A stretch of 64,000 bases of DNA from Heliorestis convoluta (GTDB lineage: Bacteria > Bacillota > Desulfitobacteriia > Heliobacteriales > Heliobacteriaceae), in NCBI RefSeq assembly GCF_009649955.1, contig NZ_CP045875.1, forward strand, positions 1,717,501-1,781,500, read 5' to 3'. Position 1 is the stretch's first letter; each line of letters begins with the position of its first letter. A program made the position numbers and the translations under genes. Positions 54,390-64,000 of the stretch are shown here, piece by piece. The notes beneath the pieces were generated by a model. It saw nothing but the letters and a program-made list of their open reading frames with translations. It ran no database searches and was not told the origin of the DNA.

Positions 54390-54680
54390 ATGACAGCGAA
54401 AAAAGACAATCGCGTTATTGTTACTGTAATCGGACAAGATAAAGTGGGAATTATTGCTGCTGTAGCTACTATTTTAGCAGAAGCCCATGCCAATATCTTG
54501 GATATTAGTCAAACGATTATGCAAGAAGAGTTTTTTGCCATGATCATGGTTGTTGATCTCGAAGAGGCCCGAGTTTCCTATGATCAACTTAAAAGTACCT
54601 TGGATGAAAAAGGAAAGAGTCTGGGCGTTCAAATCATGGCCCAACATGAAGATGTCTTTAAATTCATGCATCGTATTTAA
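54390..54680 (+). CDS. ACT-domain protein (UPF0237)
   Basis: The 96-residue protein is a single ACT fold, [23 protein letters not shown] followed by [23 protein letters not shown]. Family members pair with UPF0210/DUF711 proteins in Firmicutes and may sense an amino acid. ATG 54390 has GAGGAG at 54375-54380. It is 23 bases upstream of the DUF711 gene, an established pairing. Confidence 0.92.
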   Translation: MTAKKDNRVIVTVIGQDKVGIIAAVATILAEAHANILDISQTIMQEEFFAMIMVVDLEEARVSYDQLKSTLDEKGKSLGVQIMAQHEDVFKFMHRI

Positions 54681-54703
54681 TTATTACAGGAGGCCATGAT
54701 ACT

Positions 54704-56071
54704 ATGCCGATGACTATCGCCAATGATGAAATTTTGGAAACCATTCGAATGGTACAGATGGAAAACCTTGATATCCGAACAATTACCATGGGAATTTCTT
54801 TGAGGGACTGCACTCGTATCAGTGCTGATACTACAGCCCAGGCTATCTATGATAAGATTACGAAAAAAGCCGAAAATCTTGTTCAAGCAGGAGAAGAAAT
54901 CGAAAAAGAATACGGTATTCCTATTATAAACAAAAGAATTTCTGTAACTCCTATCGCCATTGTTGCAGAAAGTTGTAGCGAAGGAGATTATCTAAAAATT
55001 GTTAAGGCTCTTGACCGAGCTGCGATTGAAGTCGGCGTCAACTTTATTGGTGGATATTCTGCCTTGGTTCACAAAGGAAAGACCGTCGGCGATGAAAAGC
55101 TCATTCAATCGTTACCAGAAGCTTTAAGTATTACAGAGCGGGTATGTGCTTCTATCAATATTGCCACGACCAAAGCAGGCATCAATATGGATGCAGTGGC
55201 TCAAATGGGAAGAATTATTAAAGAAACGGCAGAAGCAACAGCGCAACGTGACGGAATTGGATGCGCCAAGCTTGTTGTTTTTTGTAATGTTCCAGAAGAC
55301 AATCCCTTTATGGCCGGTGCTTTCCATGGGATTGGAGAGCCTGAGTCTGTCATTAACGTAGGTGTAAGCGGTCCCGGTGTGGTATTAAATGCTGTTCGGA
55401 AAAAGCCGGGCTGTGATTTTGGAGCGCTGGCTACAACGATCAAACATACAGCATTTAAGATTACTCGTATGGGAGAGTTAGTTGGACGTGCTGCCTCTGC
55501 AAAGTTAGGTGTGCCTTTTGGGATTATTGATCTTTCTTTAGCTCCAACACCAGCCATTGGTGATAGTGTGGCAGATATTCTGGAAGCCATGGGATTGGAA
55601 CGTTGCGGTACCCATGGAACAACAGCAGCCCTAGCACTCCTGAATGACGCCGTAAAAAAAGGCGGCGCTATGGCATCTTCCCATGTTGGTGGTCTATCGG
55701 GCGCATTTATTCCTGTTAGTGAAGACGCTGGCATGATTGCAGCTGTAGAAGTCGGTGCATTGAGCATCGACAAGCTAGAAGCGATGACCTGTGTGTGCTC
55801 TGTCGGTTTAGATATGATTGCAGTACCTGGTGATACAGCACCTGAAACCATCAGTGCAATTATTGCGGATGAAGCAGCCATTGGCATGATTAATCGCAAG
55901 ACCACTGCCGTTCGTATCATTCCCGTTCCTGGCAAAAAAGTAGGGGACCATGTAGAGTTTGGTGGATTGCTCGGACATGCGCCTGTAATGGAAGTACATC
56001 CTTTTAGTGCTGCTTCTTTCATTGGTCGTGGAGGTCGAATTCCGGCTCCCCTACAGGCTTTAAATAACTAA
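54704..56071 (+). CDS. DUF711 / UPF0210 family protein
   Basis: The 455-residue protein is of the UPF0210/PFL_4669 (DUF711) family, distantly related in fold to glycyl-radical proteins but with no visible glycyl-radical loop. Landmarks are [56 protein letters not shown] (in pieces) and [10 protein letters not shown]-like [16 protein letters not shown]. Function is unknown. It is translated with the ACT protein upstream. Confidence 0.9.
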   Translation: MPMTIANDEILETIRMVQMENLDIRTITMGISLRDCTRISADTTAQAIYDKITKKAENLVQAGEEIEKEYGIPIINKRISVTPIAIVAESCSEGDYLKIVKALDRAAIEVGVNFIGGYSALVHKGKTVGDEKLIQSLPEALSITERVCASINIATTKAGINMDAVAQMGRIIKETAEATAQRDGIGCAKLVVFCNVPEDNPFMAGAFHGIGEPESVINVGVSGPGVVLNAVRKKPGCDFGALATTIKHTAFKITRMGELVGRAASAKLGVPFGIIDLSLAPTPAIGDSVADILEAMGLERCGTHGTTAALALLNDAVKKGGAMASSHVGGLSGAFIPVSEDAGMIAAVEVGALSIDKLEAMTCVCSVGLDMIAVPGDTAPETISAIIADEAAIGMINRKTTAVRIIPVPGKKVGDHVEFGGLLGHAPVMEVHPFSAASFIGRGGRIPAPLQALNN

Positions 56072-56088
56072 AAAAAGAAAACAATGCA

Positions 56089-56126
56089 AAGCCACCTTCA
56101 GTTTTTTAGGAGGTGGTTTTTTTTGC
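56089..56126 (+). terminator. Terminator after the DUF711 gene
   Basis: AAAGCCACCTTC and AGGAGGTGGTTTTTTTT form a stem with a T-rich loop and tail. Confidence 0.8.
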
Positions 56127-56189
56127 AAGAATAAAGGAGTTAAAAACTCAGAAATAGAAGATATTTACATATAGTAAGGTGTTGAGAGG

Positions 56190-56516
56190 ATGGGCAAAAT
56201 GAAAGAGGAGAAAAAGAAGCCAGAAAATCCGCAGCTGCTGGAAAAAGTATCTCAAAAGATCGATGACATGGCTGTGGACTTGGAAAAATTAAAAGTGGCT
56301 GAATATATAGAAATGCTGAATAATCCCAGACGGCTGCTTTTTCTTAACTTTTTAGCAGGTATTGCTAGAGGCCTTGGGATGGCTATCGGCTTTACCATCT
56401 TAGGTGCTATTGTCTTGATCATTTTGAGAGAACTGGTTGTCCTGAATCTTCCTCTAGTAGGTGGTTTTATCGCTGAAGTGGTGCGAATGGTGCAGACGCA
56501 AATGGGCATGCAATAA
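56190..56516 (+). CDS. DUF5665-type small membrane protein
   Basis: The 108-residue protein has a charged N-terminal half with a short helix (VSQKIDDMAVDLEKLKVAEYIEMLNNPRRLL in parts) and a long hydrophobic C-terminal region (ARGLGMAIGFTILGAIVLIILREL, NLPLVGGFIAEVV). This matches the DUF5665 family of endospore formers. Function is unknown. The second ATG at 56199 has GAGAGG nine bases upstream and could be the true start. Confidence 0.75.
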   Translation: MGKMKEEKKKPENPQLLEKVSQKIDDMAVDLEKLKVAEYIEMLNNPRRLLFLNFLAGIARGLGMAIGFTILGAIVLIILRELVVLNLPLVGGFIAEVVRMVQTQMGMQ

Positions 56517-56541
56517 AATTATAAAGGGGCTGTGAAGACCC

Positions 56542-57270
56542 ATGCATTCTCAACCATCGATTGATCATGAAGCGCAATGGGACAGACTAGAAGAGATGGA
56601 GAAAGAGAACGAGCGGATGCTTCACCATCTAACAGAAGATGCGCTGGGCGAATCACTTGGTGAATCGATACAAGAACTGAGCACCTATGACAATCATCCG
56701 GCCGATATTGCTACGGAACTCTATGAGCGTGAAAAAGATCTAGGAACACGAGATCGACTCAGTCGAGAACTTGATGAAATCGTTGAGGCGAAGAAGAGAA
56801 TAACGGAAGGTATTTACGGAATTTGTGAAGATTGTGGAGAGACCATTAACACAGAAAGAATGGAAGCCATGCCTACGGCTACCCTATGTATTCGTTGTCA
56901 AAGAGAAGAAGAGTCCCTTCACCCAGACCGCCATCCAAGACCGATTGAAGAAGATGCACCGCCTTACCCCTGGGGAGGCCAGTCTGATCACCTCTATTCC
57001 ATTGGTGAACATGGTGCGGATCACGATGGAAAGGATCCAGTTATGTACGATGGCGAAGATACCTGGCAAGAGGTGGCTGCCTACGGTTCTTCAGACTCTC
57101 CCAGTGATATCGAATTTACACCGGAATACCCCAACATCTATCCAGATCATGGTGAAAGAATCGGTGGCTCTGAAGCCATCGAGATGATTCCTGTAGAAAA
57201 AGACAAAGATGGCACCTTCTATCAAGACATGGATGGTTTCGATGATGAAATCGGGCCAAGACCTCTATAA
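56542..57270 (+). CDS. YteA-family TraR/DksA zinc-finger protein
   Basis: The 242-residue protein has a helical N-terminal half and a C4 zinc finger GICEDCGETINTERMEAMPTATLCIRCQ near residues 92-120 (CxxC, 17 residues, CxxC). The acidic C-terminal half is rich in Asp, Pro and Tyr. This is the YteA type found in sporulating Firmicutes, related in fold to DksA. Whether it binds RNA polymerase is unknown. It follows the DUF5665 gene by 26 bases and is probably co-transcribed with it. Confidence 0.85.
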   Translation: MHSQPSIDHEAQWDRLEEMEKENERMLHHLTEDALGESLGESIQELSTYDNHPADIATELYEREKDLGTRDRLSRELDEIVEAKKRITEGIYGICEDCGETINTERMEAMPTATLCIRCQREEESLHPDRHPRPIEEDAPPYPWGGQSDHLYSIGEHGADHDGKDPVMYDGEDTWQEVAAYGSSDSPSDIEFTPEYPNIYPDHGERIGGSEAIEMIPVEKDKDGTFYQDMDGFDDEIGPRPL

Positions 57271-57303
57271 AAAAAGGCACCCTTTCTAGGGGCCTTTTTT
57301 TCG
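57270..57303 (+). terminator. Terminator after the YteA gene
   Basis: AAAAAAGGCACCC and GGGGCCTTTTTTT form a stem with A and T flanks. Confidence 0.88.
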
Positions 57304-57337
57304 AGTTAAACCGCCCCCATGCTTGGTTGGCACAACC

Positions 57338-57802
57338 CTTTGATGAAAATAGCTACCAAAAGGAATGTCCCTGTGCCATCCCTGCTATGTCCGATTACGT
57401 TGGGGTTACTTCATAGAGGGGCCAGGTCATCACGCTTTCCTCCGCTCTGGACTGGTCCCACGCTGTTACCGCCAGCAAGCTGGCGACAGCTGAGGTCCCA
57501 AGTCCCGCTGCGGAAAGCGTGATGCCCAGGCCCAGAAGGTTTTTGCTGATTGTTACTTCCGTTGGAATAGCTTGGCGAAAATTTCTTCTATCCGCAACTA
57601 CCTATTGTATTTGCAATGCAATAGGCCAAAACTCAGTCACAACCAGCAAGATGTATCTGGGTCAGGCGTTATGACTTCCTGGAGAGAGGACTTCAGACCT
57701 CAGCCATCGGCAGCTTGCTGCCGCTCATGGCGTGGGATGAGTCCGTTCGGAAGGAAGTCATAACGCCTGACCCCACCACAGAGTAGCTATTTTCGTTGAA
57801 AG
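57338..57802 (+). mobile_element. Composite structured element, copy 3, with best-preserved terminal inverted repeats
   Basis: This copy occupies most of the 689-base gap between the YteA and SASP genes. Its ends are CTTTGATGAAAATAGCTAC (57338-57356) and the inverted GTAGCTATTTTCGTTGAAAG (57783-57802). Inside are the tag GTTGGGGTTACT, module B (57417-57533), the linker with a CTATTG..CAATAG palindrome, and module A (57659-57774; outer stem starting GGGTCAGGCGTTATGACTTC pairs with its complement). No target-site duplication is obvious and no transposase is present. The remaining gap carries only the SASP promoter region. Confidence 0.82.
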
Positions 57803-57893
57803 CGTACTTTGCTTTATCTCAAGAAGGACAAATAAACCATCCCTGTCATGGCATGGACATTACCCCAAAGGCTAATTGTTTTAACAATAGGTT

Positions 57894-57900
57894 CATGCTA
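57894..57900 (+). promoter_or_regulatory. Possible forespore (sigma-G-like) -10 before SASP gene
   Basis: CATGCTA fits the CATnnTA -10 pattern of sigma G and lies about 60 bases before the SASP start. The region about 18 bases upstream (GCTAA) is a poor -35. Low confidence. Confidence 0.3.
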
Positions 57901-57959
57901 TGAAGCGCTCCATTGTGAGGCATTCTATGACCAGACAAGGAGGGAGGTGAAAAAGTAAA

Positions 57960-58241
57960 ATGCCTAATCGTAACAAAGCCGTTTTCCCTGGAGCCCAATC
58001 TGCTTTGGATCGCTTCAAGTACGAAGTTGCTTCTGAAATCGGCTTGTCTAACAAGATCCAAACCCAGGGCTGGGAAAACATGACTACCCGCGAAGTTGGC
58101 GCCATCGGTGGTTTTATGACCAAGAAGATGGTTCAACTGGCAGAACAACAATTGGCTCAAAACAACGGTGTATCGAGTCAACTCGCTCGTTCTGCTGGTG
58201 CCGATGCTAGCCAGGGAGCAGCACAAGAATCAGGCCGATAA
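57960..58241 (+). CDS. Alpha/beta-type small acid-soluble spore protein
   Basis: The 93-residue protein coats and protects spore DNA. Signature segments are ALDRFKYEVASEIGL, which contains the GPR protease-cleavage region (KYEVASEIG), and MTTREVGAIGGFMTKKMVQ. AGGAGGGAGGTG precedes the ATG. It stands alone and should be expressed in the forespore. Its length is slightly above many SASPs because of an Ala/Gln/Ser-rich tail. Confidence 0.95.
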   Translation: MPNRNKAVFPGAQSALDRFKYEVASEIGLSNKIQTQGWENMTTREVGAIGGFMTKKMVQLAEQQLAQNNGVSSQLARSAGADASQGAAQESGR

Positions 58242-58249
58242 GGATGTCA

Positions 58250-58286
58250 TAGAAAGGTCAGCCCTAGGGCTGGCCTTTTATTGATA
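58250..58286 (+). terminator. Terminator after SASP gene
   Basis: AAAGGTCAGCCC and GGGCTGGCCTTTT form a strong stem followed by a T run. Confidence 0.88.
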
Positions 58287-58363
58287 AAACAGGCTAGTTG
58301 CATCTCCCATGATGTCTATGCTAGAATGAGGCAGATTCTCCGCTGGAAGGAGTGTTCTTTTTT

Positions 58364-58849
58364 TTGAAAAAAGTGCTTCCCCAAAAGATATCGAATCGAA
58401 GCTTCTGGAGCATTGTTTTTGTTATCGTCTTTATCGATCAGCTCACAAAGTGGCTGGTACATCAACAGATGACGCTTTATCAGTCGATACCCTTAATCCC
58501 CAACATATTCCATCTTACCTATATCCGCAATCCTGGTGCAGCTTTTGGGATGTTAGCTTATCAGAAAAGCTTTTTCATTGTTATAACAATTCTTATTCTA
58601 TTGGTTATTTTTTATTTCTATCGAAAAATACCACCAGAGCAACCTATTTTTCGACTTGGATTGGCTTTGCAAGGTGCTGGCGCCATCGGTAATTTTATTG
58701 ACCGATTGAAAGACGGTTATGTAATCGATTTTTTTGACTTTCGACTTTGGCCTGTCTTTAATATTGCCGATATAGCCATTTCGGTAGGCGTTCTCTTGCT
58801 TATCTATAGCATTCTTACAATGCCAGACGATGAAAAGCAAAAAACATAA
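58364..58849 (+). CDS. lspA: Lipoprotein signal peptidase (signal peptidase II)
   Basis: LspA cleaves prolipoproteins such as PstS. It has four membrane segments and the catalytic aspartates in GNFIDRLKDGYVIDFF and FNIADIAISVG, with the family segment YIRNPGAAFGML. I place the start at TTG 58364, 11 bases after AAGGAG; GTG 58352 is in frame but abuts that site. At 161 residues it is normal. It is six bases upstream of the pseudouridine synthase gene. Confidence 0.94.
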   Translation: MKKVLPQKISNRSFWSIVFVIVFIDQLTKWLVHQQMTLYQSIPLIPNIFHLTYIRNPGAAFGMLAYQKSFFIVITILILLVIFYFYRKIPPEQPIFRLGLALQGAGAIGNFIDRLKDGYVIDFFDFRLWPVFNIADIAISVGVLLLIYSILTMPDDEKQKT

Positions 58850-58855
58850 GAAGCG

Positions 58856-59827
58856 GTGACAATCGTGATAGATGAAAACAACTGGTTACCTGATGAAATA
58901 GAAGGCGAAGTCCTTCAAATAGAAGTCACGCCAGAGGAAGCAGGAAGCCGTCTCGATCTCTGGCTTTTTCAAAAAGGCATTGCGCCTTCACGTTCTCATG
59001 GACAGATTTGGATACGAGATGAAAGAGTTACTCTCCATGGCAAAGCGCTAAAGGCCAACTATAAAGTGAGATCAGGCGATCAAATTCAAGTTAGCAAATC
59101 TTTTCCACAACCCGTTGCCATTGGTCCGGAAGATATTCCAATTTCAATCGTCCATGAAGACGAAGATGTTGTTGTAATCAACAAACCAGCCGGTCTCGTT
59201 GTTCATCCTGCAGAAGGTCATCATAGTGGAACACTGGTCAATGCTTTGCTTTACCACATCAAAGACTTATCAGGCATTAATGGCGAGATTCGACCCGGCA
59301 TCGTTCATCGCATAGACAAAGATACGTCGGGATTGTTGGTGGTTGCTAAAAATGATAAGGCCCATATCGATCTGGCCAACCAGGTCAAAGAACATCGTGT
59401 TCAAAGAGATTATCTAGCTTTAGTCCATGGAATCGTACCTGCTGAGACGGGTCGTATTGACGCCCCCATTGGTCGTGATCCCCAAGATCGACAAAAGATG
59501 GCAGTGATATCAACGGGGAAAGCAGCGGTGACACACTTTGTTGTCAAAGAGCGATTTCCTGTAGATGCTGGCTTTAGTCTCCTACAGTGTTCTTTAGAAA
59601 CAGGCCGAACACATCAGATTCGTGTTCACCTCGCCTACATGGGTCACCCTGTTGCAGGTGATCCCAAATACGGCCCCCGCAAAAGCGCTTTTAACTTAAA
59701 GGGGCAAGCCTTACATGCTTGGCGACTTCAATTTCAACATCCGCGCAGTCAAGAAATGATGACTTTTGAAGCGGAAGCACCAGAAGTACTTCTAAAACTT
59801 TTGGGCAAACTAAGACAAAAGGATTGA
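58856..59827 (+). CDS. RluA-family pseudouridine synthase (RluD-like)
   Basis: The 323-residue enzyme has an N-terminal S4 domain (about residues 24-85, SRLDLWLFQKGIAPSRSHGQ) and a catalytic domain with VINKPAGLVVHPAEGH and the HRIDKDTSGLLVVAK motif that holds the catalytic aspartate, then GRTHQIRVHLAYMGHPVAGD. It most resembles RluD (23S rRNA), but the exact target cannot be read. The start is GTG 58856, with GTG 58865 as an alternative. Its stop codon overlaps the -35 of the pyr promoter. Confidence 0.92.
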   Translation: MTIVIDENNWLPDEIEGEVLQIEVTPEEAGSRLDLWLFQKGIAPSRSHGQIWIRDERVTLHGKALKANYKVRSGDQIQVSKSFPQPVAIGPEDIPISIVHEDEDVVVINKPAGLVVHPAEGHHSGTLVNALLYHIKDLSGINGEIRPGIVHRIDKDTSGLLVVAKNDKAHIDLANQVKEHRVQRDYLALVHGIVPAETGRIDAPIGRDPQDRQKMAVISTGKAAVTHFVVKERFPVDAGFSLLQCSLETGRTHQIRVHLAYMGHPVAGDPKYGPRKSAFNLKGQALHAWRLQFQHPRSQEMMTFEAEAPEVLLKLLGKLRQKD

Positions 59828-59852
59828 CAAGATTCGACATGAGACTTACAAT
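59824..59852 (+). promoter_or_regulatory. Promoter of the pyr operon
   Basis: TTGACA (59824-59829) and TACAAT (59847-59852) are exactly 17 bases apart, a near-consensus vegetative promoter. The -35 overlaps the stop codon of the gene before. Confidence 0.88.
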
Positions 59853-59871
59853 AGTTTTAATAACTAGACCA

Positions 59872-60666
<795 letters not shown>

Positions 60667-60673
60667 TGGAAAA

Positions 60674-60707
60674 AAGAACCTCCCGGCCTGCCAGGAGGTC
60701 TTTTTAT
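60674..60707 (+). terminator. Terminator-like hairpin between pyrR and pyrB
   Basis: ACCTCC and GGAGGT (with a GG/CC inner pair) form a stem flanked by an A run and followed by CTTTTT. No PyrR-binding core lies in front of it, so it may simply lower pyrB expression. Confidence 0.6.
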
Positions 60708-60746
60708 GACATTTCTGCCTAGGAGTTATAGGAGGCGAAGCATTCA

Positions 60747-61688
60747 ATGAGCTTGCAACGGAAAGATCTACTCGGCTTACGAGGCATGAGTGCCCAAGAA
60801 ATCACCCATATTTTAGACACAGCACTACCAATGAGAGATGTAATTCAAAGAGATATTAAAAAAGTACCGACCTTACGGGGTAAAACGGTCGTCTGTTTGT
60901 TCTATGAAGCTTCGACACGTACGCGCACGTCCTTTGAGCTAGCAGGCAAATACATGAGTGCAGACACAATCAACATTTCTGCCTCAACTTCCTCTGTCGT
61001 CAAAGGAGAGTCTTTGATTGACACAGGAAAAACCATCGATGCCATGGGCGCGGACATTATTGTGATCCGCCATGGTGCTTCTGGGGCACCGGCTATGCTA
61101 GGAAAGCATGTAAAAGCACGTATTATTAACGCTGGAGATGGTGCTCATGAACATCCCACGCAAGGGCTTCTAGATATGTTAACGATACGAGAAAGAAAAG
61201 GAAAGCTAGAAGGGCTTACCGTTACGATTCTCGGCGATATTTTACACTCACGAGTGGCACGCTCTAATATCTGGGGTTTAACAACAATGGGTGCGAAAGT
61301 TCGTGTCTGTGGACCTGCCACACTATTGCCACCGGAAATCGAGTCACTCGGCGTAAAAGCCTATACATCGGTAGAAGAAGCCTTAGAAGGTGCCGACGTA
61401 GTCAACGTGTTGCGGATGCAATTGGAGAGACAGCAAAAAGGCCTCTTCCCGACGATCCGAGAATATGCTCGACTTTATGCTTTGAATCAAGAACGACTTA
61501 AGCGCTGCAAATCCGATGTACTCGTACTGCATCCTGGACCGATGAACCGAGGCATTGAAATTGCCAACGATGTAGCGGACGCTGACTTTGCAGCCATTGA
61601 AGAACAAGTCACCAACGGAGTGGCTGTACGGATGGCCATTTTGTACTTGATGATGGGAGGAGGCGCTGCCCATGGCTCTGTACATTAA
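60747..61688 (+). CDS. pyrB: Aspartate carbamoyltransferase catalytic subunit
   Basis: PyrB joins carbamoyl phosphate and aspartate in pyrimidine synthesis. It has [19 protein letters not shown] (STRTR carbamoyl-phosphate motif), [16 protein letters not shown] (HPTQ) and [13 protein letters not shown]. At 313 residues it is normal. ATG 60747 has ATAGGAGGCG upstream. It overlaps pyrC by 17 bases, so the two are translationally linked. Confidence 0.97.
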   Translation: MSLQRKDLLGLRGMSAQEITHILDTALPMRDVIQRDIKKVPTLRGKTVVCLFYEASTRTRTSFELAGKYMSADTINISASTSSVVKGESLIDTGKTIDAMGADIIVIRHGASGAPAMLGKHVKARIINAGDGAHEHPTQGLLDMLTIRERKGKLEGLTVTILGDILHSRVARSNIWGLTTMGAKVRVCGPATLLPPEIESLGVKAYTSVEEALEGADVVNVLRMQLERQQKGLFPTIREYARLYALNQERLKRCKSDVLVLHPGPMNRGIEIANDVADADFAAIEEQVTNGVAVRMAILYLMMGGGAAHGSVH

Positions 61689-62976
61689 AAAAGGTCGAGT
61701 GATTGACCCCGCCAATGATGTAGATAGAATCAGCGATCTAAAAATTGAAAATGGACAGATTGTAGGTCATGCTCTTGCTTTAGCAGAAGAGGCAACGAAA
61801 GACGATGTAGTCATCGATGCAGAAGGAAAGCTTGTTATTCCTGGATTAATCGATCTCCACTGTCATCTACGCGAACCGGGTGGTGAAGCGAAAGAAACGA
61901 TTGCTACGGGAACTCGTGCAGCAGCGCGAGGCGGCTTTACCGCTGTTGCCGCCATGGCCAATACTACGCCTGTCTGTGATAGTCAAAGCGGAGTAGAATT
62001 TTTATTAAAACGCTCGAAAGAAACAGGCCTTGTCCGAGTTTATCCGATTGGTGCGATTACCAAGGGATTACAAGGACAAGAGTTGGCAGAAATGGCTGAC
62101 ATGGCCTCTTGCGGTGCTATCGCTTTTTCCGATGATGGCAAGACCGTTGCTCGCAGCGATATTATGCGCCGAGCTCTTCAGTATTCCCAGATGTGTGAGC
62201 GGTTGATCATTTGCCATTGTGAAGATGACGATCTCGTCCACGAAGGGGTAATGAATGAAGGCTACTGGTCTACCTTGCTAGGGCTTAAAGGCATACCTAC
62301 TGTCGCCGAAGATATCATCGTGGCCCGCGATATTATGTTAGCAGAAGCTACCGGTGCATCGATTCATATTGCCCATGTGTCAACAGCCGGTGCTGTAGAA
62401 ATCATCAAGCAGGCTAGAGCAAGAGGCGTTGATGTGACAGGTGAAGTTTGCCCTCATCATCTTGCCCTTACCGATGCAGCGGTGGAAGGATTCAACAGTG
62501 CTACGAAAGTTAATCCACCCTTGCGGACGGAAAAAGATCGTCAGGCCTTGAAAAAAGGATTGCGTGATGGAACCTTGACGATTTTAGCAACCGATCATGC
62601 CCCACATACTACGGAAGAAAAAGCACGTGAATATGCCTACACGCCTTTTGGTATCTCTGGCTTAGAAACAGCCTGGCCCATATACTGGCGTGAGTTAATA
62701 GAAGATAAAGTTCTAACGGTAAACGAAATGGTAGCCGCATTAACAGTTCATCCAGCAGCGCGGTGCAACCTTCCGGGTGGCACTTTAGCAGTCGGCGCAC
62801 CTGCCGATATAACAATCATTGATCCCCAGAGAGAAGAAACTGTCACCCTTGACGGTTGGGCTTCCCAAGGAAAAAACACACCTTTTCTTGGGTGGAAGCT
62901 TCGCTCTTGGCCCATCTACACTCTTGTTGGTGGGCGCATTGTGATGAAGAATCGAGAAATTGTTGACGAATTGTAG
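61672..62976 (+). CDS. pyrC: Dihydroorotase
   Basis: This is a class I dihydroorotase: the zinc-binding [12 protein letters not shown] near residue 61, [41 protein letters not shown], and the catalytic [12 protein letters not shown]. At 434 residues the length is normal for this class. The start is ATG 61672, within the end of pyrB, after GGGAGGAGGCG. Confidence 0.96.
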   Translation: MALYIKKGRVIDPANDVDRISDLKIENGQIVGHALALAEEATKDDVVIDAEGKLVIPGLIDLHCHLREPGGEAKETIATGTRAAARGGFTAVAAMANTTPVCDSQSGVEFLLKRSKETGLVRVYPIGAITKGLQGQELAEMADMASCGAIAFSDDGKTVARSDIMRRALQYSQMCERLIICHCEDDDLVHEGVMNEGYWSTLLGLKGIPTVAEDIIVARDIMLAEATGASIHIAHVSTAGAVEIIKQARARGVDVTGEVCPHHLALTDAAVEGFNSATKVNPPLRTEKDRQALKKGLRDGTLTILATDHAPHTTEEKAREYAYTPFGISGLETAWPIYWRELIEDKVLTVNEMVAALTVHPAARCNLPGGTLAVGAPADITIIDPQREETVTLDGWASQGKNTPFLGWKLRSWPIYTLVGGRIVMKNREIVDEL

Positions 62977-62995
62977 ACTAATGGAGGGCATGGAC

Positions 62996-64000
62996 TTGAA
63001 AGGATACTTACTATTAGAAGATGGTTCTATCTGGGAAGGGAAAGCATTCGGAGCAACAGGACAGCAAACCGGTGAAGTCGTCTTCAATACTTCGATGACA
63101 GGATACCAGGAAGTGCTCACCGATCCTTCCTACTGTGGTCAAATTGTCGTGATGACTTATCCTTTGATTGGAAACTACGGTGTTAACAAAGATGACTTTC
63201 AGTCAAAGAAGCCTTCCTTACGTGGCTTCATCGTAAAAGAGTGGGCCCAAGAACCTTCTAACTGGAGATGTGAACAGCCTATCGATAGCTACTTGCGTCA
63301 GGAAGGGATTGTTGCTCTTGCTGAGATTGACACAAGAGCCTTAACTCGTAAAATTCGCAGTCATGGTGCACTGAAAGGTATCATTGTAAGCGGCCAAGAA
63401 GAGCTTAACATTCCTGCTCTTTTAGAACAAATAAAAGGTTCCCCCGCTATTTCTGAACAATCACTCGTTGAAGAAGTGACGACAAAAGAAGTCTATACCT
63501 TAAAGGGTGATGGCCCTCGTGTCCTAGTTATGGATTTTGGTGCCAAGCAAAGTATCATTTCTTCTCTTTACGAGCGCGGTTGTGAAGTTGTTGTAGTGCC
63601 AGCTACCACGTCAGTTGAAGACATAAAAGCATTGGACCCCGATGCAATTATGCTTTCCAACGGGCCGGGAGACCCTATGGCTGTTCCCTATGCCATTGAA
63701 ACAGTTCGTCAGCTCATTGGATACAAACCCATCTTTGCCATCTGCTTAGGACACCAGATCTTAGCTCTTTCATCGGGTGCCAAAAGCTACAAGTTACCTT
63801 TTGGCCATCGTGGTGGTAACCAGCCCGTTAAAGATTTATCAACAGGCCGCATCTATATTACAAGTCAAAACCACGGCTATGTGATTGATCAAGATACACT
63901 GCCTGAATACGTAGAAGTGACTCATATTAACATGAATGATAAATCCGTAGAAGGAATTCGCTTTAAGAATGCACCTGCTTTTTCAGTTCAATATCACCCT
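62996..64000 (+). CDS. carA: Carbamoyl-phosphate synthase small subunit (partial)
   Basis: CarA supplies ammonia from glutamine to carbamoyl-phosphate synthase. From TTG 62996 the frame stays open for 335 codons to the window end. It starts MKGYLLLEDGSIWEGKAFGA, contains FNTSMTGYQEVLTDPSY, and has the glutamine amidotransferase triad region FAICLGHQILA with the nucleophile Cys, and VQYHP near the edge. TTG is preferred to ATG 62990 because GGAGGG (62983-62988) lies 7 bases before TTG but only one before ATG. The 3' end lies outside the window. Confidence 0.95.
   Translation, partial: MKGYLLLEDGSIWEGKAFGATGQQTGEVVFNTSMTGYQEVLTDPSYCGQIVVMTYPLIGNYGVNKDDFQSKKPSLRGFIVKEWAQEPSNWRCEQPIDSYLRQEGIVALAEIDTRALTRKIRSHGALKGIIVSGQEELNIPALLEQIKGSPAISEQSLVEEVTTKEVYTLKGDGPRVLVMDFGAKQSIISSLYERGCEVVVVPATTSVEDIKALDPDAIMLSNGPGDPMAVPYAIETVRQLIGYKPIFAICLGHQILALSSGAKSYKLPFGHRGGNQPVKDLSTGRIYITSQNHGYVIDQDTLPEYVEVTHINMNDKSVEGIRFKNAPAFSVQYHP

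Noticed and set aside
57733-57760. Hammerhead-ribozyme-like string (GGATGAGTCCGTTCGG) in module A
   Set aside because: The CTGATGA and GAAA core elements are not both present, and module B, which has the same fold, has different bases there.

Overview
The window reads as chromosome of a spore-forming, low-to-moderate GC Firmicute of the class Clostridia. The evidence is a full set of sporulation genes (spoIIP, CotS- and CotF-type coat proteins, YlmC/YmxH, YteA, an alpha/beta-type SASP), an anaerobic ribonucleotide reductase (nrdD/nrdG) with NrdR, a T-box in front of ileS, a PyrR-type attenuator, a CIRCE-controlled dnaK operon, and Firmicute gene order around holA-rpsT-spoIIP-lepA-hemW-hrcA and pgeF/yggS/sepF/yggT/divIVA/ileS. 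A group II-like (archaeal-type, 'group III') chaperonin inside the dnaK operon is known from Carboxydothermus and relatives, which suggests the Peptococcaceae/Heliobacteria neighbourhood. That placement is inference.

Layout. 1-16 kb, mostly minus strand: hrcA-chaperonin-grpE-dnaK-dnaJ-prmA-rsmE-mtaB-HIT from one CIRCE promoter, with lepA (frameshifted)-hemW, murJ, spoIIP and a holin-like membrane protein upstream. 16-31 kb: rpsT, holA, a CotS-like kinase, comEC, CotF-like coat protein, rarA, BCCT transporter, yolD plus Y-family polymerase, a secreted SH3b/PG-binding/deacylase protein, and comEA. 31-36 kb: ylmC, nrdR, nrdD, nrdG, pgeF. 35.7-44.7 kb: a phosphate island (phoP-phoR, a cytoplasmic CBS-MCP protein, two pstS copies of which the second is frameshifted, pstC-pstA-pstB-phoU), with Pho-box-like 11-bp periodic repeats in front of both pstS genes. 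44.8-54 kb: uraA, an HlyD-like protein, yggS-sepF-proC-yggT-divIVA, T-box, ileS, pduL (frameshifted). 54-60 kb: ACT protein plus DUF711/UPF0210 protein, small membrane and zinc-finger proteins, SASP, lspA, rluD-like. 59.8 kb to the end: pyr promoter and attenuator, pyrR-pyrB-pyrC-carA (carA runs off the window).

The most unusual content is non-coding. Three copies of a composite element of about 430-465 bp (24.2, 30.5 and 57.3 kb), plus one divergent half-copy (22.4 kb), each carry two long hairpin modules in opposite orientation. The modules share one fold (outer stem, conserved asymmetric internal loop, inner stem, GCAAGC-type apical hairpin) while their stem sequences change in a compensated way. 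The ends look like short terminal inverted repeats. I do not recognise the family. It behaves like a non-autonomous, BIME- or MITE-like mobile element with strong structural constraint.

Three genes (lepA, pstS2, pduL) are each interrupted by exactly one missing base, two of them in or next to short homopolymer runs. Either they are young pseudogenes or the assembly carries deletion errors. No rRNA, tRNA, CRISPR array or transposase gene was seen.
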